14,630 bases of DNA from the NCBI GenBank assembly GCA_028679935.1, contig JAJRAL010000079.1:1-14630 (forward strand), read 5' to 3'. A program made the translations under genes and the position numbers. Shown in pieces: positions 1 to 6,845 of the stretch. How positions within the stretch are numbered: position 1 is the first letter of the stretch; every line of letters starts with the position of its first letter. This DNA comes from Methanomassiliicoccales archaeon. Lineage in GTDB: Archaea > Thermoplasmatota > Thermoplasmata > Methanomassiliicoccales > UBA472. A model generated the notes under the pieces. The model was not told the origin of the DNA, ran no database searches, and worked only from the letters and a program-made list of their open reading frames with translations.

Positions 1-166
1 CCAGTTCCGATAGGGATGCGATCAGACTGTAGGTCCCGGAGGACGTCGTCGATCTGTACACTCTATATCCGGTTACGGGGTCACCGCCGTTATCCGCGGG
101 CGGGTTCCAGATGAGCGTGACCTGCCCGTTCGATGGAAGGCCCTGCAGGTCCCGGGGGGCCGACGG
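1..166 (-). other. Fibronectin type III domain inside the solute-binding protein, cut by window edge
   Basis: Residues about 611-665 of the solute-binding protein read as the first strands of an FN3 domain: Pro-rich entry SAPRDLQG, VTLIWNPPADNGGDP, then GYRVYRSTTSSGTYSLIAS. This is the usual VTLSW..P....G..I.GY.VYR pattern. It follows directly on the helix KARQLL, which in family-5 binding proteins normally leads into the second half of lobe I/II. The FN3 domain therefore appears to be inserted within, or appended after, an incomplete binding fold. FN3 modules in secreted archaeal proteins are usually taken as spacers or adhesive modules at the cell surface. Confidence 0.75.
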
Positions 167-1996
167 CTCGACGGCACCCGAACCCTGCAGGAGCTGTCTC
201 GCCTTGGTGAGGTTGTATTCATAGATCGGAACATCAGGCGGTGGGACATAGCCGAACATGCCCTTCGGTATCGCTCCGTTCGGCTGGAGTCCCGTCCCCT
301 TCAGGACCTGATTATTGTAGGAGGTGAAGTCGAACGCGTAGTTGAACGCCTGTCTGACCCTGACGTCACTGAAGAAGTCCGAGGGTATGTTGTTCAGGAT
401 TGGGTTGAGGCCGGTCTTGTTGATGTTCTCGTTCATGCCGAGGAAGTTCAGGCCGAGCGATGACGAGTTCGTCATGACGATTTCGCCGCTGCCGACGTAC
501 GAGTATAGAGACTCCTGGACCCCCCTCGGGATGATCGCCGCGTCGACAAGGCTTCCCGCATATGTGCTCGTCAGCGCAGTCAGCCTGCCGTTGTCGGTGG
601 CGATCTGCTTCAGGAGAATATTCTCTATCTTCGCGGGTGTCTGCCAGTATCCGGTCCAGCGGCTCATTGTGATGAACTGGTTCGGCTGGTACTCCTGGAA
701 CATGTAAGGGCCGGTTCCGATCGGGTGCGTGTTGACCCATGTGAACGCCGCCGACGAGAAGGGCTTGTTGGACGAGTGGGCCATCGTGTTGTTCAGCGAG
801 ACGACCGACGCGGAGTTGAACGCGAGCCTCGCGAGGAACGCCGGGTCGTTCTGTGTCAGGTTGAACTGCACGGTGTACTGGTCCTTTGCCCAGACGTGAG
901 CGTCGATCACGGATGCGCCGATCCCGCCCGTGATGTCGTCAGCTCCAGGTGTGCCACCATTGTAGCTGTAATAATCCGGGATGAGGGCCTCGCCGAGGAT
1001 CCATGCCGGGCCGTGCGGATCGTTCAGGCGCAGCTCCCTCATCATGCTGTACTTCACATCCGCCGCGCTCATCGTGTTCACGCCGTCGTGGAACATGACG
1101 TTGTGCCTCAGGTGGAAGGTGTAGGTCAGGCCGTCCGCACTGATGCCGCCGTTAGCAATGGTCGGGACTTCGGTGGAAAGCACAGGAGCGAACTGATCCA
1201 CGTGAGAACCGTTGTAGAACACGAGCGTCTCGTAGACGTTCTGCAGGACCTCTCCTCCCGCCGTCTCATAGTCCTGGGCCGGGTCGAAGTACTGCGGGTT
1301 GCCGCTGATCTCACCCATTACGAAGGTGTTGGGGTTGATCGAGGTCGCAGACTTGTCCAGCATGTAGTAGACCAGGTTCGAGTACAATGGGTTGAACTCG
1401 AATCCGGTCACCCAGCTCTTCATGCAGGTGAGGACCGAACTCTGGGCGAGCCACAGGTATGGAGCCTGCTCATGTGCGGCAACACTCATGCTCTCCAACG
1501 TCGCCGCGCGCGTGATCGGGTTGAGATCGGTTCCTGCCTGTACGACCAATGAATCGATCGTCTCGTTCGAGAAGCCTATGGTCTGTGCATATGTGCCAGT
1601 CGAAAGCAACAGGGGAACGGCGTAGTCATTGGGGTCGGCATAGTCCGGATTCCATCCCAGCCAGAAGGCTGGCATCGCCCTTTCCTGTTGCATCCGCAAA
1701 TAGACCGACCATTCCAGCCCCGTCATCGTGATGAGAATCTTGCCCGGACTCAGGCTTTCCAGGCTGGTCTTAAGGAGTTGGGCCGCCGTCGCTCTGCCGG
1801 AATTCCCCGAGTTGTAGAAGATCTCCATGCTGAAACCGTGCGTGATCCAATTGATATCCGTCGATCCCGAGACGCTCACTAAGGGCGTCCCATCTGACAC
1901 AATGACAGATGAGGCGCGAGCCGTCGCAGTCGCCATGCAGACAGGAACCAACATGACAAAGAGAACGATCAGTGCCGCAATGGCCATCTTACCCAT
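1..1996 (-). CDS. ABC transporter solute-binding protein (SBP family 5, peptide/nickel type), lobe order permuted, 3' end beyond window
   Basis: The reverse strand is open from an ATG at 1996 to the left edge (665 codons, no stop), so the C-terminus is missing. A GGAG lies 10 bases before the ATG. Residues 5-28 look like a Sec signal (hydrophobic AIAALIVLFVMLVPV, then TARA before Ser-Ser); no lipobox is seen. Residues about 52-216 resemble the C-terminal lobe of a DppA/OppA-like protein (GFSMEIFYNSGN, FWLGWNPDYADPNDY, APYLWLAQ, FNPLYSNLVYYML). Residues about 221-605 then resemble the N-terminal and middle part of the same family (GNPQYFDPAQDYETAGGEVLQNVYETLV, TYTFHLRHNVMFHDG, IGTGPYMF, VRVRQAFNYAFD). 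From about 611 a fibronectin-III domain begins (APRDLQG, VTLIWNPP, VTGYRVYRST). The expected role is capture of peptides or other solutes outside the membrane for an ABC importer; the substrate cannot be told. The reversed lobe order is either a fused remnant of a tandem paralogue or a true permutation. Confidence 0.85.
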   Translation of the reverse strand, partial: MGKMAIAALIVLFVMLVPVCMATATARASSVIVSDGTPLVSVSGSTDINWITHGFSMEIFYNSGNSGRATAAQLLKTSLESLSPGKILITMTGLEWSVYLRMQQERAMPAFWLGWNPDYADPNDYAVPLLLSTGTYAQTIGFSNETIDSLVVQAGTDLNPITRAATLESMSVAAHEQAPYLWLAQSSVLTCMKSWVTGFEFNPLYSNLVYYMLDKSATSINPNTFVMGEISGNPQYFDPAQDYETAGGEVLQNVYETLVFYNGSHVDQFAPVLSTEVPTIANGGISADGLTYTFHLRHNVMFHDGVNTMSAADVKYSMMRELRLNDPHGPAWILGEALIPDYYSYNGGTPGADDITGGIGASVIDAHVWAKDQYTVQFNLTQNDPAFLARLAFNSASVVSLNNTMAHSSNKPFSSAAFTWVNTHPIGTGPYMFQEYQPNQFITMSRWTGYWQTPAKIENILLKQIATDNGRLTALTSTYAGSLVDAAIIPRGVQESLYSYVGSGEIVMTNSSSLGLNFLGMNENINKTGLNPILNNIPSDFFSDVRVRQAFNYAFDFTSYNNQVLKGTGLQPNGAIPKGMFGYVPPPDVPIYEYNLTKARQLLQGSGAVEPSAPRDLQGLPSNGQVTLIWNPPADNGGDPVTGYRVYRSTTSSGTYSLIASLSEL

Positions 1997-2060
1997 CTTG
2001 TTAGATCTCCGAATGCTATTACCCCCGGACGAATGGATTGCCTCCTGACTGTTCCTTGCT

Positions 2061-2070
2061 GATATTAGGT
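2061..2070 (-). promoter_or_regulatory. Possible TATA element for the solute-binding protein gene
   Basis: The minus strand reads ACCTAATATC here, about 70 bases before the ATG at 1996. This would give a leader of roughly 40 bases carrying an AGGAGG (2041-2046) and the GGAG nearer the start. It is a weak match, and the AT-rich GATATATCGATATCC at 2129-2143 is an alternative. Confidence 0.3.
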
Positions 2071-2127
2071 TCCATCGAACTGAGACAAGTTTTCTAGAAT
2101 GCTATGGCGTACCATCTGGCCGAAACT

Positions 2128-2143
2128 GGATATATCGATATCC
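2128..2143. repeat. Inverted repeat GGATAT-N4-ATATCC
   Basis: Perfect 6-base arms separated by ATCG, in the divergent intergenic region. It could be an operator or an AT-rich promoter core; its position about 135 bases before the solute-binding gene gives no decision. Confidence 0.4.
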
Positions 2144-2222
2144 GCCTGTCTATCGACGGATTCTCTCGGCTCCAGAGGAAGCCCGCGATGAGTGGAGGGG
2201 CGTCCATCCATAGTCATCATGC

Positions 2223-2237
2223 GTCGAGATTCTCGAC
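2223..2237. repeat. Perfect 7-base inverted repeat GTCGAGA-T-TCTCGAC
   Basis: Arms 2223-2229 and 2231-2237 around a single T. The short odd-centred dyad looks more like a protein-binding site than a hairpin. It lies about 43 bases upstream of the rps6e TATA box, where an upstream regulator could sit. Confidence 0.45.
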
Positions 2238-2279
2238 ACTGTGGCACCTGCATCCAACCACCCAGCCAAAACCAACAAC

Positions 2280-2286
2280 TATTTAA
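2280..2286 (+). promoter_or_regulatory. TATA box of the rps6e-aIF2-gamma-PIN operon
   Basis: TATTTAA preceded by the A/C-rich stretch AAACCAACAAC (BRE-like), about 43 bases before the rps6e ATG. Transcription starting about 25 bases downstream would give a leader of under 20 bases that carries the GGTG before the ATG. Confidence 0.6.
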
Positions 2287-2325
2287 CTAGAACATCCTTA
2301 GGGCGGAATACTCAAGGGTGACCAC

Positions 2326-2721
2326 ATGGTCGAGTTCAAAGCGGTTATCAACGATGCAAAGACAGGGAAGTCCTTCCAAGTGCCGGTAACGGGCCACCAC
2401 GCCAACTCCCTCATCGGGAAGAAGATCGGCGACGTCGTGGACGGCATCTTCGTCGGGCTCCCTGGCTACAAGCTCACGATCACGGGCGGAAGCGACAAGG
2501 ACGGCTTCCCGATGCGAAAGGACCTTCCCGGAGTGAAGAGGCGCAAGCTCCTGCTCACCCGAGGCGTCGGGTTCAACAGCAAGGAGCCCGGCCTGAGGAA
2601 GCGCAAGTCCGTCAGGGGCAACACGATCTCCCCGGACACCATCCAGCTCAATATGAAGGTCACCGGACCCGGCTCCAAGCCGATCGAGGAGCTCATCAAG
2701 GTCGAGGAGAAGAAGAAGTGA
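2326..2721 (+). CDS. rps6e: 30S ribosomal protein S6e
   Basis: The 131-residue product is the archaeal short form of ribosomal protein S6, a small-subunit protein shared by archaea and eukaryotes and absent from bacteria. Family hallmarks are [10 protein letters not shown] at the N-terminus, the [10 protein letters not shown] loop, [21 protein letters not shown], the basic [13 protein letters not shown] stretch and [13 protein letters not shown]. Archaeal forms end near here and lack the phosphorylated eukaryotic tail; this one ends in a charged KVEEKKK. The start is fixed by a GGTG eight bases upstream and by the family N-terminus. It is the first gene of a translation operon: its TGA overlaps the ATG of aIF2-gamma (TGATG), which implies translational coupling. 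Confidence 0.97.
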   Translation: MVEFKAVINDAKTGKSFQVPVTGHHANSLIGKKIGDVVDGIFVGLPGYKLTITGGSDKDGFPMRKDLPGVKRRKLLLTRGVGFNSKEPGLRKRKSVRGNTISPDTIQLNMKVTGPGSKPIEELIKVEEKKK

Positions 2722-3956
2722 TGGCAGAGGTCCGCCAGCCCGAAGTGAACATAGGGATGATCGGTCACGTCGACCATGGCAAGACGACGTTGACCAAGGC
2801 GCTGAGCGGCGAGTGGACCGACCGCCACTCCGAGGAAGTGAAGCGCGGCATCTCCATCCGCCTCGGCTACGCGGACGCAAGCTTCTACAAGTGCCCCAAG
2901 TGCGAGGGCGAATCCGCCTACACCACCCAACCGAACTGCGAACATTGCGGTGGCGGCGTGGCGGACTTCCAGCGCGCCGTCAGCTTCGTCGACGCGCCGG
3001 GGCACGAGACGCTCATGGCGACGATGCTCTCCGGAGCGGCGATCATGAACGGAGCGCTCCTGCTCGTGGCGGCGAACGAGAAGTGCCCGCAGCCGCAGAC
3101 GAAGGAGCACCTGATGGCTCTGACCATTATCGGAGTGGACAAGATCGTCATCGTCCAGAACAAGATCGACATCGTGACGAAGGAGGAGGCGCTTGAGAAC
3201 TACCGCGAGATCAAGGAGTTCGTCAAGGGCACAATCGCCGAGAACGCGCCTGTGATTCCCGTATCGGCGAATCACAACGTCAATATCGACAAGCTCATCG
3301 AGACGATCCAGGCGACCATCCCAACGCCGAGGCAGGACCTGAAGAAGCCGGCCAGGATGTTCGTCGCCAGGTCGTTCGACATCAACCAGCCCGGCTCGCC
3401 GCCCCTGTCTCTCAAGGGCGGAGTGCTAGGCGGCTCGCTGATGCAGGGCAAGCTCGAGGTCGGGGACGAGATAGAGATCGCGCCGGGCCGGAAGGTCGAG
3501 ATGGGGCGCGAGGTGACCTGGGAGAAGATCACCACCACCATCGAGTCGCTGCACGCCGGCGACGCCGCGCTTGACGTGGCAAAGCCCGGTGGGCTGATCG
3601 CAATCGGGACCAAGCTCGACCCGGCGATGACCAAGTCGGACGGTCTAACCGGAAGGGTGGTAGGCAAGCCCGGAACGCTGCCGCCAGTGCTGCACAAGTT
3701 CGTCATGACCACGAAGCTCCTGGAGCGCGTGGTCGGGGCGGCGGTCGATCTGGCGGTCGAGAACATCAAGACGAACGAGCCGCTGATGCTGAGTGTCGGC
3801 ACGGCGACCACCGTGGGAGTCGTAACCAGCGCCCGCGGGGACGAATCCGAGGTCGCGCTCAAGATCCCGGTGTGCGCCGAGAAGAACCAGCGCGTCGCCG
3901 TCTCCCGCAAGATCCAGGGCAAGTGGCGCCTGATCGGCTACGGGATAATCAAGTGA
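2721..3956 (+). CDS. eif2g: Translation initiation factor aIF2 subunit gamma (GTPase)
   Basis: This is the GTP-binding core subunit of the archaeal aIF2 heterotrimer, which delivers initiator Met-tRNA to the small ribosomal subunit. The 411-residue product has the normal family length. Visible motifs are the P-loop GHVDHGKT (15-22), a zinc knuckle with C58/C61 and C73/C76, the DAPGHE switch II (91-96), NKID (147-150) and an SAN box, followed by two beta-barrel domains. I place the start at the ATG at 2721, which overlaps the S6e stop codon. An in-frame GTG directly before it (2718) would add one residue and cannot be excluded. It is the middle gene of a three-gene operon with S6e and the PIN protein. 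Confidence 0.97.
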   Translation: MAEVRQPEVNIGMIGHVDHGKTTLTKALSGEWTDRHSEEVKRGISIRLGYADASFYKCPKCEGESAYTTQPNCEHCGGGVADFQRAVSFVDAPGHETLMATMLSGAAIMNGALLLVAANEKCPQPQTKEHLMALTIIGVDKIVIVQNKIDIVTKEEALENYREIKEFVKGTIAENAPVIPVSANHNVNIDKLIETIQATIPTPRQDLKKPARMFVARSFDINQPGSPPLSLKGGVLGGSLMQGKLEVGDEIEIAPGRKVEMGREVTWEKITTTIESLHAGDAALDVAKPGGLIAIGTKLDPAMTKSDGLTGRVVGKPGTLPPVLHKFVMTTKLLERVVGAAVDLAVENIKTNEPLMLSVGTATTVGVVTSARGDESEVALKIPVCAEKNQRVAVSRKIQGKWRLIGYGIIK

Positions 3957-3963
3957 GTGCGGC

Positions 3964-4323
3964 ATGCAGAAGGTCGTCCTCGATACGAACGCTCTCTTGA
4001 TGCCGTTCGAGTTCTCGCTGAATATCGACCACGAGCTGAAGCGCCTTCTGGGGCAGTGCGAGATCTACGTCCCCGGGCCGGTGATCGGCGAATTGCGACG
4101 GTTGAAGAACAAGCACGCCAAGGCGGCGATCGCTCTCGCCCGGAAGTACCCGATCTTTGAGACGCAGCTCCAGGGCGACGACGGAGTGATCGACGCCGGA
4201 ACGAAGCTCGGCGCCTTCGTTGTGACGAACGATATCATCCTTCGCGGCAAGCTGCGCAAGCGCGGCTTGAAAGTGATATTCCTGCGCTCGGGCAACCATC
4301 TGGCCTTGGACGGGGATTACTGA
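3964..4323 (+). CDS. PIN-domain protein, Fcf1/Utp24-like (predicted ribonuclease)
   Basis: The 119-residue protein is a single PIN domain. The acidic residues expected for metal-dependent RNA cleavage are present: D7 in VVLDTNALL, E43 in GPVIGELRRL, D73 (or D77) in GDDGVIDAG, and D90 in FVVTNDIIL. The closing pattern LRKRGLKVIFLR is typical of the archaeal Fcf1/Nob1-like group rather than of VapC toxins. No antitoxin gene is next to it. It starts seven bases after the aIF2-gamma stop codon, in an operon with translation genes, which favours a role in rRNA processing or ribosome biogenesis (inference). Its TGA is the first half of the palindrome TGATCA; the second half is the stop codon of the convergent neighbour. 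Confidence 0.85.
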   Translation: MQKVVLDTNALLMPFEFSLNIDHELKRLLGQCEIYVPGPVIGELRRLKNKHAKAAIALARKYPIFETQLQGDDGVIDAGTKLGAFVVTNDIILRGKLRKRGLKVIFLRSGNHLALDGDY

Positions 4324-5145
4324 TCAGATGAGGGGCCTCGGGGGCTTCTCCGCACCGTCGGTCTTCTTGACGCCACTCTGGGCGCGCCTCTTCTCCAATA
4401 TCCGCTTCCCGACCTCGCTCGCCGCATAGACCGGTACCTTGGTCCCGGCCTGGAGCAGCGCGTGTGTCTTCGCTTCCTCTCTGGTCCATTTTGAGGCGCA
4501 TCCGCTGACGATGTCGCACGTCTCGAACAACGTTCTGGCATCCTTCTGGTCGAGGCCGCTGGTATGAACTGCGAATAGCACCACGTTGGAGCCGAAGCCG
4601 TCGCGGATCGCCTTCGCGTCATCCGCCCTGGCCAGGGTCACTCCTACCCTGCGGTATCCGAGCTTGAACGCGAGCGCCGTCCCGGCGAACTGGTCTATCG
4701 TCCCCTTCTTCGGGTCGAGCACGTTCTCTCGGCCGATCGCCTCGATGATCTCTGGTATCGGGGTCGTCTCGATCATGCCGGACATCCTGCCGCCGATGCC
4801 TTGGATGAGCTCGGCGTCGTTGACCACCACGGTCCCGGCGCCGTCGCTGACGAGCACCGCGGCGTCGATCGTTCCGTCCTTGACGCACATCGCCATCAGT
4901 TCGGAGATGCCGAACGAGAGGAAGTCCTTCATGCGCAACGAACGCGCCGGGGTGCAGAATCCGAAGTCCTTGATCCTGAACTCGATGTTCTCACGGATCG
5001 CCTCGGAGGTGATCTCCTCGAGGCCGCGGTGCCTGGCGAACAGGGGGCAGAACGTCACCTCGGGCTTCCCGACGTACGTCACCTTGCCGTCCTCGATGAT
5101 GACCTTCGTCCTGCCAAGCGCCTCGATCACGTGCCGGTCCTTCAT
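4324..5145 (-). CDS. DUF2099 / methanogenesis marker protein 8 family protein
   Basis: The 273-residue protein begins MKDRHVIEALGRTKV and matches what I know of the archaeal DUF2099 family (putative methanogenesis marker 8): VTFCPLFARHRG, IEFRIKDFGFCTPARSL, VLVSDGAGTVVVND, QGIGGRMSGMIET and TCDIVSGCASKW. Five cysteines (C33, C64, C87, C210, C216) include those inside conserved motifs, but no iron-sulfur pattern is obvious. The biochemical function is unknown; the family name comes from its distribution in methanogens. I chose the ATG at 5145 because the family homology starts there. The 62 upstream in-frame codons look non-coding and contain the TATA box. It is divergent from the riboflavin kinase gene and convergent, with no gap, with the PIN gene. 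The last 20 or so residues are a charged, low-conservation tail. Confidence 0.8.
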   Translation of the reverse strand: MKDRHVIEALGRTKVIIEDGKVTYVGKPEVTFCPLFARHRGLEEITSEAIRENIEFRIKDFGFCTPARSLRMKDFLSFGISELMAMCVKDGTIDAAVLVSDGAGTVVVNDAELIQGIGGRMSGMIETTPIPEIIEAIGRENVLDPKKGTIDQFAGTALAFKLGYRRVGVTLARADDAKAIRDGFGSNVVLFAVHTSGLDQKDARTLFETCDIVSGCASKWTREEAKTHALLQAGTKVPVYAASEVGKRILEKRRAQSGVKKTDGAEKPPRPLI

Positions 5146-5174
5146 GATTCTCGGCGCACATTCACACTCCTTCC

Positions 5175-5180
5175 ATAAAA
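5175..5180 (-). promoter_or_regulatory. TATA element for the DUF2099 gene
   Basis: TTTTAT on the minus strand, centred about 33 bases before the ATG at 5145. This spacing predicts a leaderless or nearly leaderless mRNA. The GGAAGGAG next to it (5167-5174) would then lie upstream of the transcript and is probably not a ribosome-binding site. Confidence 0.5.
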
Positions 5181-5250
5181 GGACTTGGTTGATTTCCCTA
5201 GGTAACTGGTATCGAGACTGGTCCCCGCATAATCTACCATCCCAACCAGC

Positions 5251-5269
5251 AACTACTCGCAAAGTGGTT
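5251..5269. promoter_or_regulatory. Imperfect inverted repeat overlapping the rbkR core promoter (candidate operator)
   Basis: AACTACT-N5-AGTGGTT, with six of seven arm positions matching, runs into the TATA box at 5268-5275. Direct repeats of ACTGGT occur at 5205-5210 and 5217-5222, with an inverse ACCAG at 5245-5249. RbkR proteins are known to bind promoters of riboflavin genes, sometimes including their own, so an autoregulatory site is plausible. The match is short and may be chance. Confidence 0.3.
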
Positions 5270-5275
5270 AAATAT
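5268..5275 (+). promoter_or_regulatory. TATA box of rbkR
   Basis: TTAAATAT centred about 33 bases before the ATG at 5304, matching the leaderless spacing of the divergent DUF2099 promoter. Confidence 0.6.
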
Positions 5276-5303
5276 CTCCGCGGCGTTTGTTGGAAACGAG
5301 AGC

Positions 5304-6008
5304 ATGGAGACGCGCAAGAACGCGAGGCCAATTGAGGCGGTCCCAGAGGGCGACGACAGGCTCGTTCTGGCGCTGAGGAAGATAGCTATCCTCGGCGGCG
5401 TGCACGACTACGTTTCGATGTCCTCCCGCGAGCTCGGCGAGATCCTCCGGGTGAGCCAACAATCCGCGTCAAAGCGGATCCTGGAGATGCTCAACGAGGG
5501 CTGGATCACCAGGGACCTAGGCGCGAGAAGGCAGCGCATCAAGCTCACCGAGAAAGGGGTGGAGGAGTTGAGGAAGGAGTACTCCGAGTACCAGCACATC
5601 TTCGAGGCGCGCGACCATCTGGTCATCAACGGTCAGATCGTCACAGGCATGGGCGAGGGGCAGTACTACGTGACCCAGGAGGGCTACCAGGAGCAGTTCC
5701 TTGAGCGGCTGGGCTTCAAGCCGTACGAGGGAACACTCAACGTCCGGGTGAACGTCGCCGACCTCTACAAGCTCGACATCCTGAGGCGGAGCAGCGGGCT
5801 GCTGATCAAGGGGTTCGAGCGTAATGGCAGGACGTTCGGCGACGTCGTCTGCCACCGGGCCAAGATCCAGAACCTGGACTGCGCGGTCGTCGTGCCGAGG
5901 CGCACGCACTACGAGGATGTCATCGAGATCCTCTGCAAGTATCACTTGAGGCGCACCCTCGGTCTGAAGGACGGCGCGCCGGTCGACGTGCGCGTCTCGC
6001 TGTCCTGA
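5304..6008 (+). CDS. rbkR: CTP-dependent riboflavin kinase with N-terminal winged-helix domain (RbkR type, DUF120)
   Basis: The 234-residue protein has two parts. Residues about 18-95 form a winged helix-turn-helix (SSRELGEILRVSQQSASKRI, then a wing and LTEKGVEEL). Residues about 100-232 form the archaeal riboflavin kinase domain, which makes FMN from riboflavin using CTP rather than ATP. Kinase signatures are the glycine motif GMGEGQYYV (115-123), LGFKPYEGTLNV (136-147) with T144 and N146, and the closing HYEDVIEI...HLRRTLGLKDG. Proteins with this fused layout are described as bifunctional riboflavin kinase and transcriptional regulators of riboflavin genes. No other flavin gene is visible here, so its targets lie elsewhere. 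The start is supported by a TATA box 33 bases upstream. It converges on purQ with no gap between stop codons. Confidence 0.93.
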   Translation: METRKNARPIEAVPEGDDRLVLALRKIAILGGVHDYVSMSSRELGEILRVSQQSASKRILEMLNEGWITRDLGARRQRIKLTEKGVEELRKEYSEYQHIFEARDHLVINGQIVTGMGEGQYYVTQEGYQEQFLERLGFKPYEGTLNVRVNVADLYKLDILRRSSGLLIKGFERNGRTFGDVVCHRAKIQNLDCAVVVPRRTHYEDVIEILCKYHLRRTLGLKDGAPVDVRVSLS

Positions 6009-6845
6009 TTATGGGCTCTTCTTCTTCACGTGGTCGACCGCCGACTGGAATATCGCCCTTCCGTCGCCGTCCCCGTCCGGGGCGAGGCCGGAGCGCGTCC
6101 AGTCGGGGTGCTGGTAGCGATGGAACACCCTCTCCGGATGGGGCATGAGTCCCATGACGTTGCCCTCCTTGTTGCATATCCCTGCGATGCTGGATACTGA
6201 GCCGTTCGGAGTCCAAGGATAGCCGGCGTAGGCGCCGTTCGGGTCGACGTAGCGGAAGACGACCTGATCGTTCTTCTCCAGCTCCTCGACCAGCTTCATC
6301 TCCTTCTCCTGCTCGAACATCAGCTTGCCCTCGGCGTGGGCGCAGGGAACGAGGAGTACCTTGCCTTTCGGCACAGCCGAAGTGAAGATGCAGCTGCCCT
6401 TGTTCTCGTGCTTGAGCAGCGTCGGGATGCACTCGAACCTGCCTGACGAGTTCATGTACAGAGCGGCTTGCGGCTCAGCGCTCATGACGGTGCCGAAGGC
6501 GGGCAGGAAGCCCAGCTCGACGAGAATCTGGAAGCCGTTGCATATCCCCAGGATGGGACGTCCTGAGTTGACGAACTCCTTCAGCTCCGTCGATAATGAG
6601 GAGCGCATCCTCGCGGCGAAGATCGCGCCCGCGCGGACGTAGTCCCCGGCCGAGAAGCCGCCGGGCAGCACGAGGATGTCGTAGTCGCCGAGGTTGCGGC
6701 GCATCTCCTTCGGGCAGGTGTGGATGAGCTGCTTCAGGTGCACCTTCTCCGGGGCCGCGCCGACGAGGCGGAAAGCGTTCGCCGTTTCCTCCTCGCAGTT
6801 CGTGCCCTCGATCCGGAGCACACAGACCTTGACGTTCTTGGTCAT
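6009..6845 (-). CDS. purQ: Phosphoribosylformylglycinamidine synthase, glutaminase subunit PurQ
   Basis: PurQ is a class-I glutamine amidotransferase that releases ammonia from glutamine for FGAM formation, the fourth step of purine synthesis. The 278-residue product carries the nucleophile C102 in GICNGFQIL and the H236/E238 pair in MPHPERVF, plus the ILVLPGGFSAGDYVRAGAI motif near residues 57-75. The ATG at 6845 overlaps the purL stop codon by four bases (ATGA), so translation is probably coupled. An in-frame open stretch continues upstream to 7418 but lies inside purL in another frame and has no homology. It is the last gene of the purSLQ operon, and its TAA directly abuts the TGA of rbkR. 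Confidence 0.97.
   Translation of the reverse strand: MTKNVKVCVLRIEGTNCEEETANAFRLVGAAPEKVHLKQLIHTCPKEMRRNLGDYDILVLPGGFSAGDYVRAGAIFAARMRSSLSTELKEFVNSGRPILGICNGFQILVELGFLPAFGTVMSAEPQAALYMNSSGRFECIPTLLKHENKGSCIFTSAVPKGKVLLVPCAHAEGKLMFEQEKEMKLVEELEKNDQVVFRYVDPNGAYAGYPWTPNGSVSSIAGICNKEGNVMGLMPHPERVFHRYQHPDWTRSGLAPDGDGDGRAIFQSAVDHVKKKSP

Larger units (their letters stand above)
1997..2325. other. Divergent intergenic region (329 bases) between the solute-binding protein and rps6e
   Basis: I see no convincing gene here. Two ORFs of about 60 codons on opposite strands (plus 2104-2286, minus 2065-2253) have no family signature and no clear ribosome-binding site. The region holds a good TATA box for rps6e at the right end, a weaker TATA-like stretch for the solute-binding gene (minus, 2061-2070), and two compact inverted repeats at 2128-2143 and 2223-2237. 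Confidence 0.6.

Noticed and set aside
725..1552. 275-codon open frame on the plus strand
   Set aside because: It is antisense to the solute-binding protein, which is open on the minus strand over the whole region and has family motifs. The plus-strand product is Arg/Val/His-rich with no recognisable domain.
2214..2220. C-box-like ATGATGA on the minus strand, suggesting a C/D box guide RNA
   Set aside because: No CTGA D box at a fitting distance and no terminal stem were found.
2104..2286. 60-codon plus-strand ORF in the intergenic region, and a 62-codon minus ORF opposite it
   Set aside because: No ribosome-binding site, no family resemblance, and overlap with the rps6e promoter.
3964..4323. 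PIN gene as a VapC toxin
   Set aside because: There is no adjacent antitoxin gene, it sits in a conserved translation operon, and its sequence pattern is closer to the Fcf1-like group.
5146..5331. In-frame 5' extension of the DUF2099 gene (62 codons)
   Set aside because: It would cover both divergent promoters, and its residues do not resemble the family N-terminus. An out-of-frame ATG after the GGAAGGAG (5158 region) would make only a short peptide without support.
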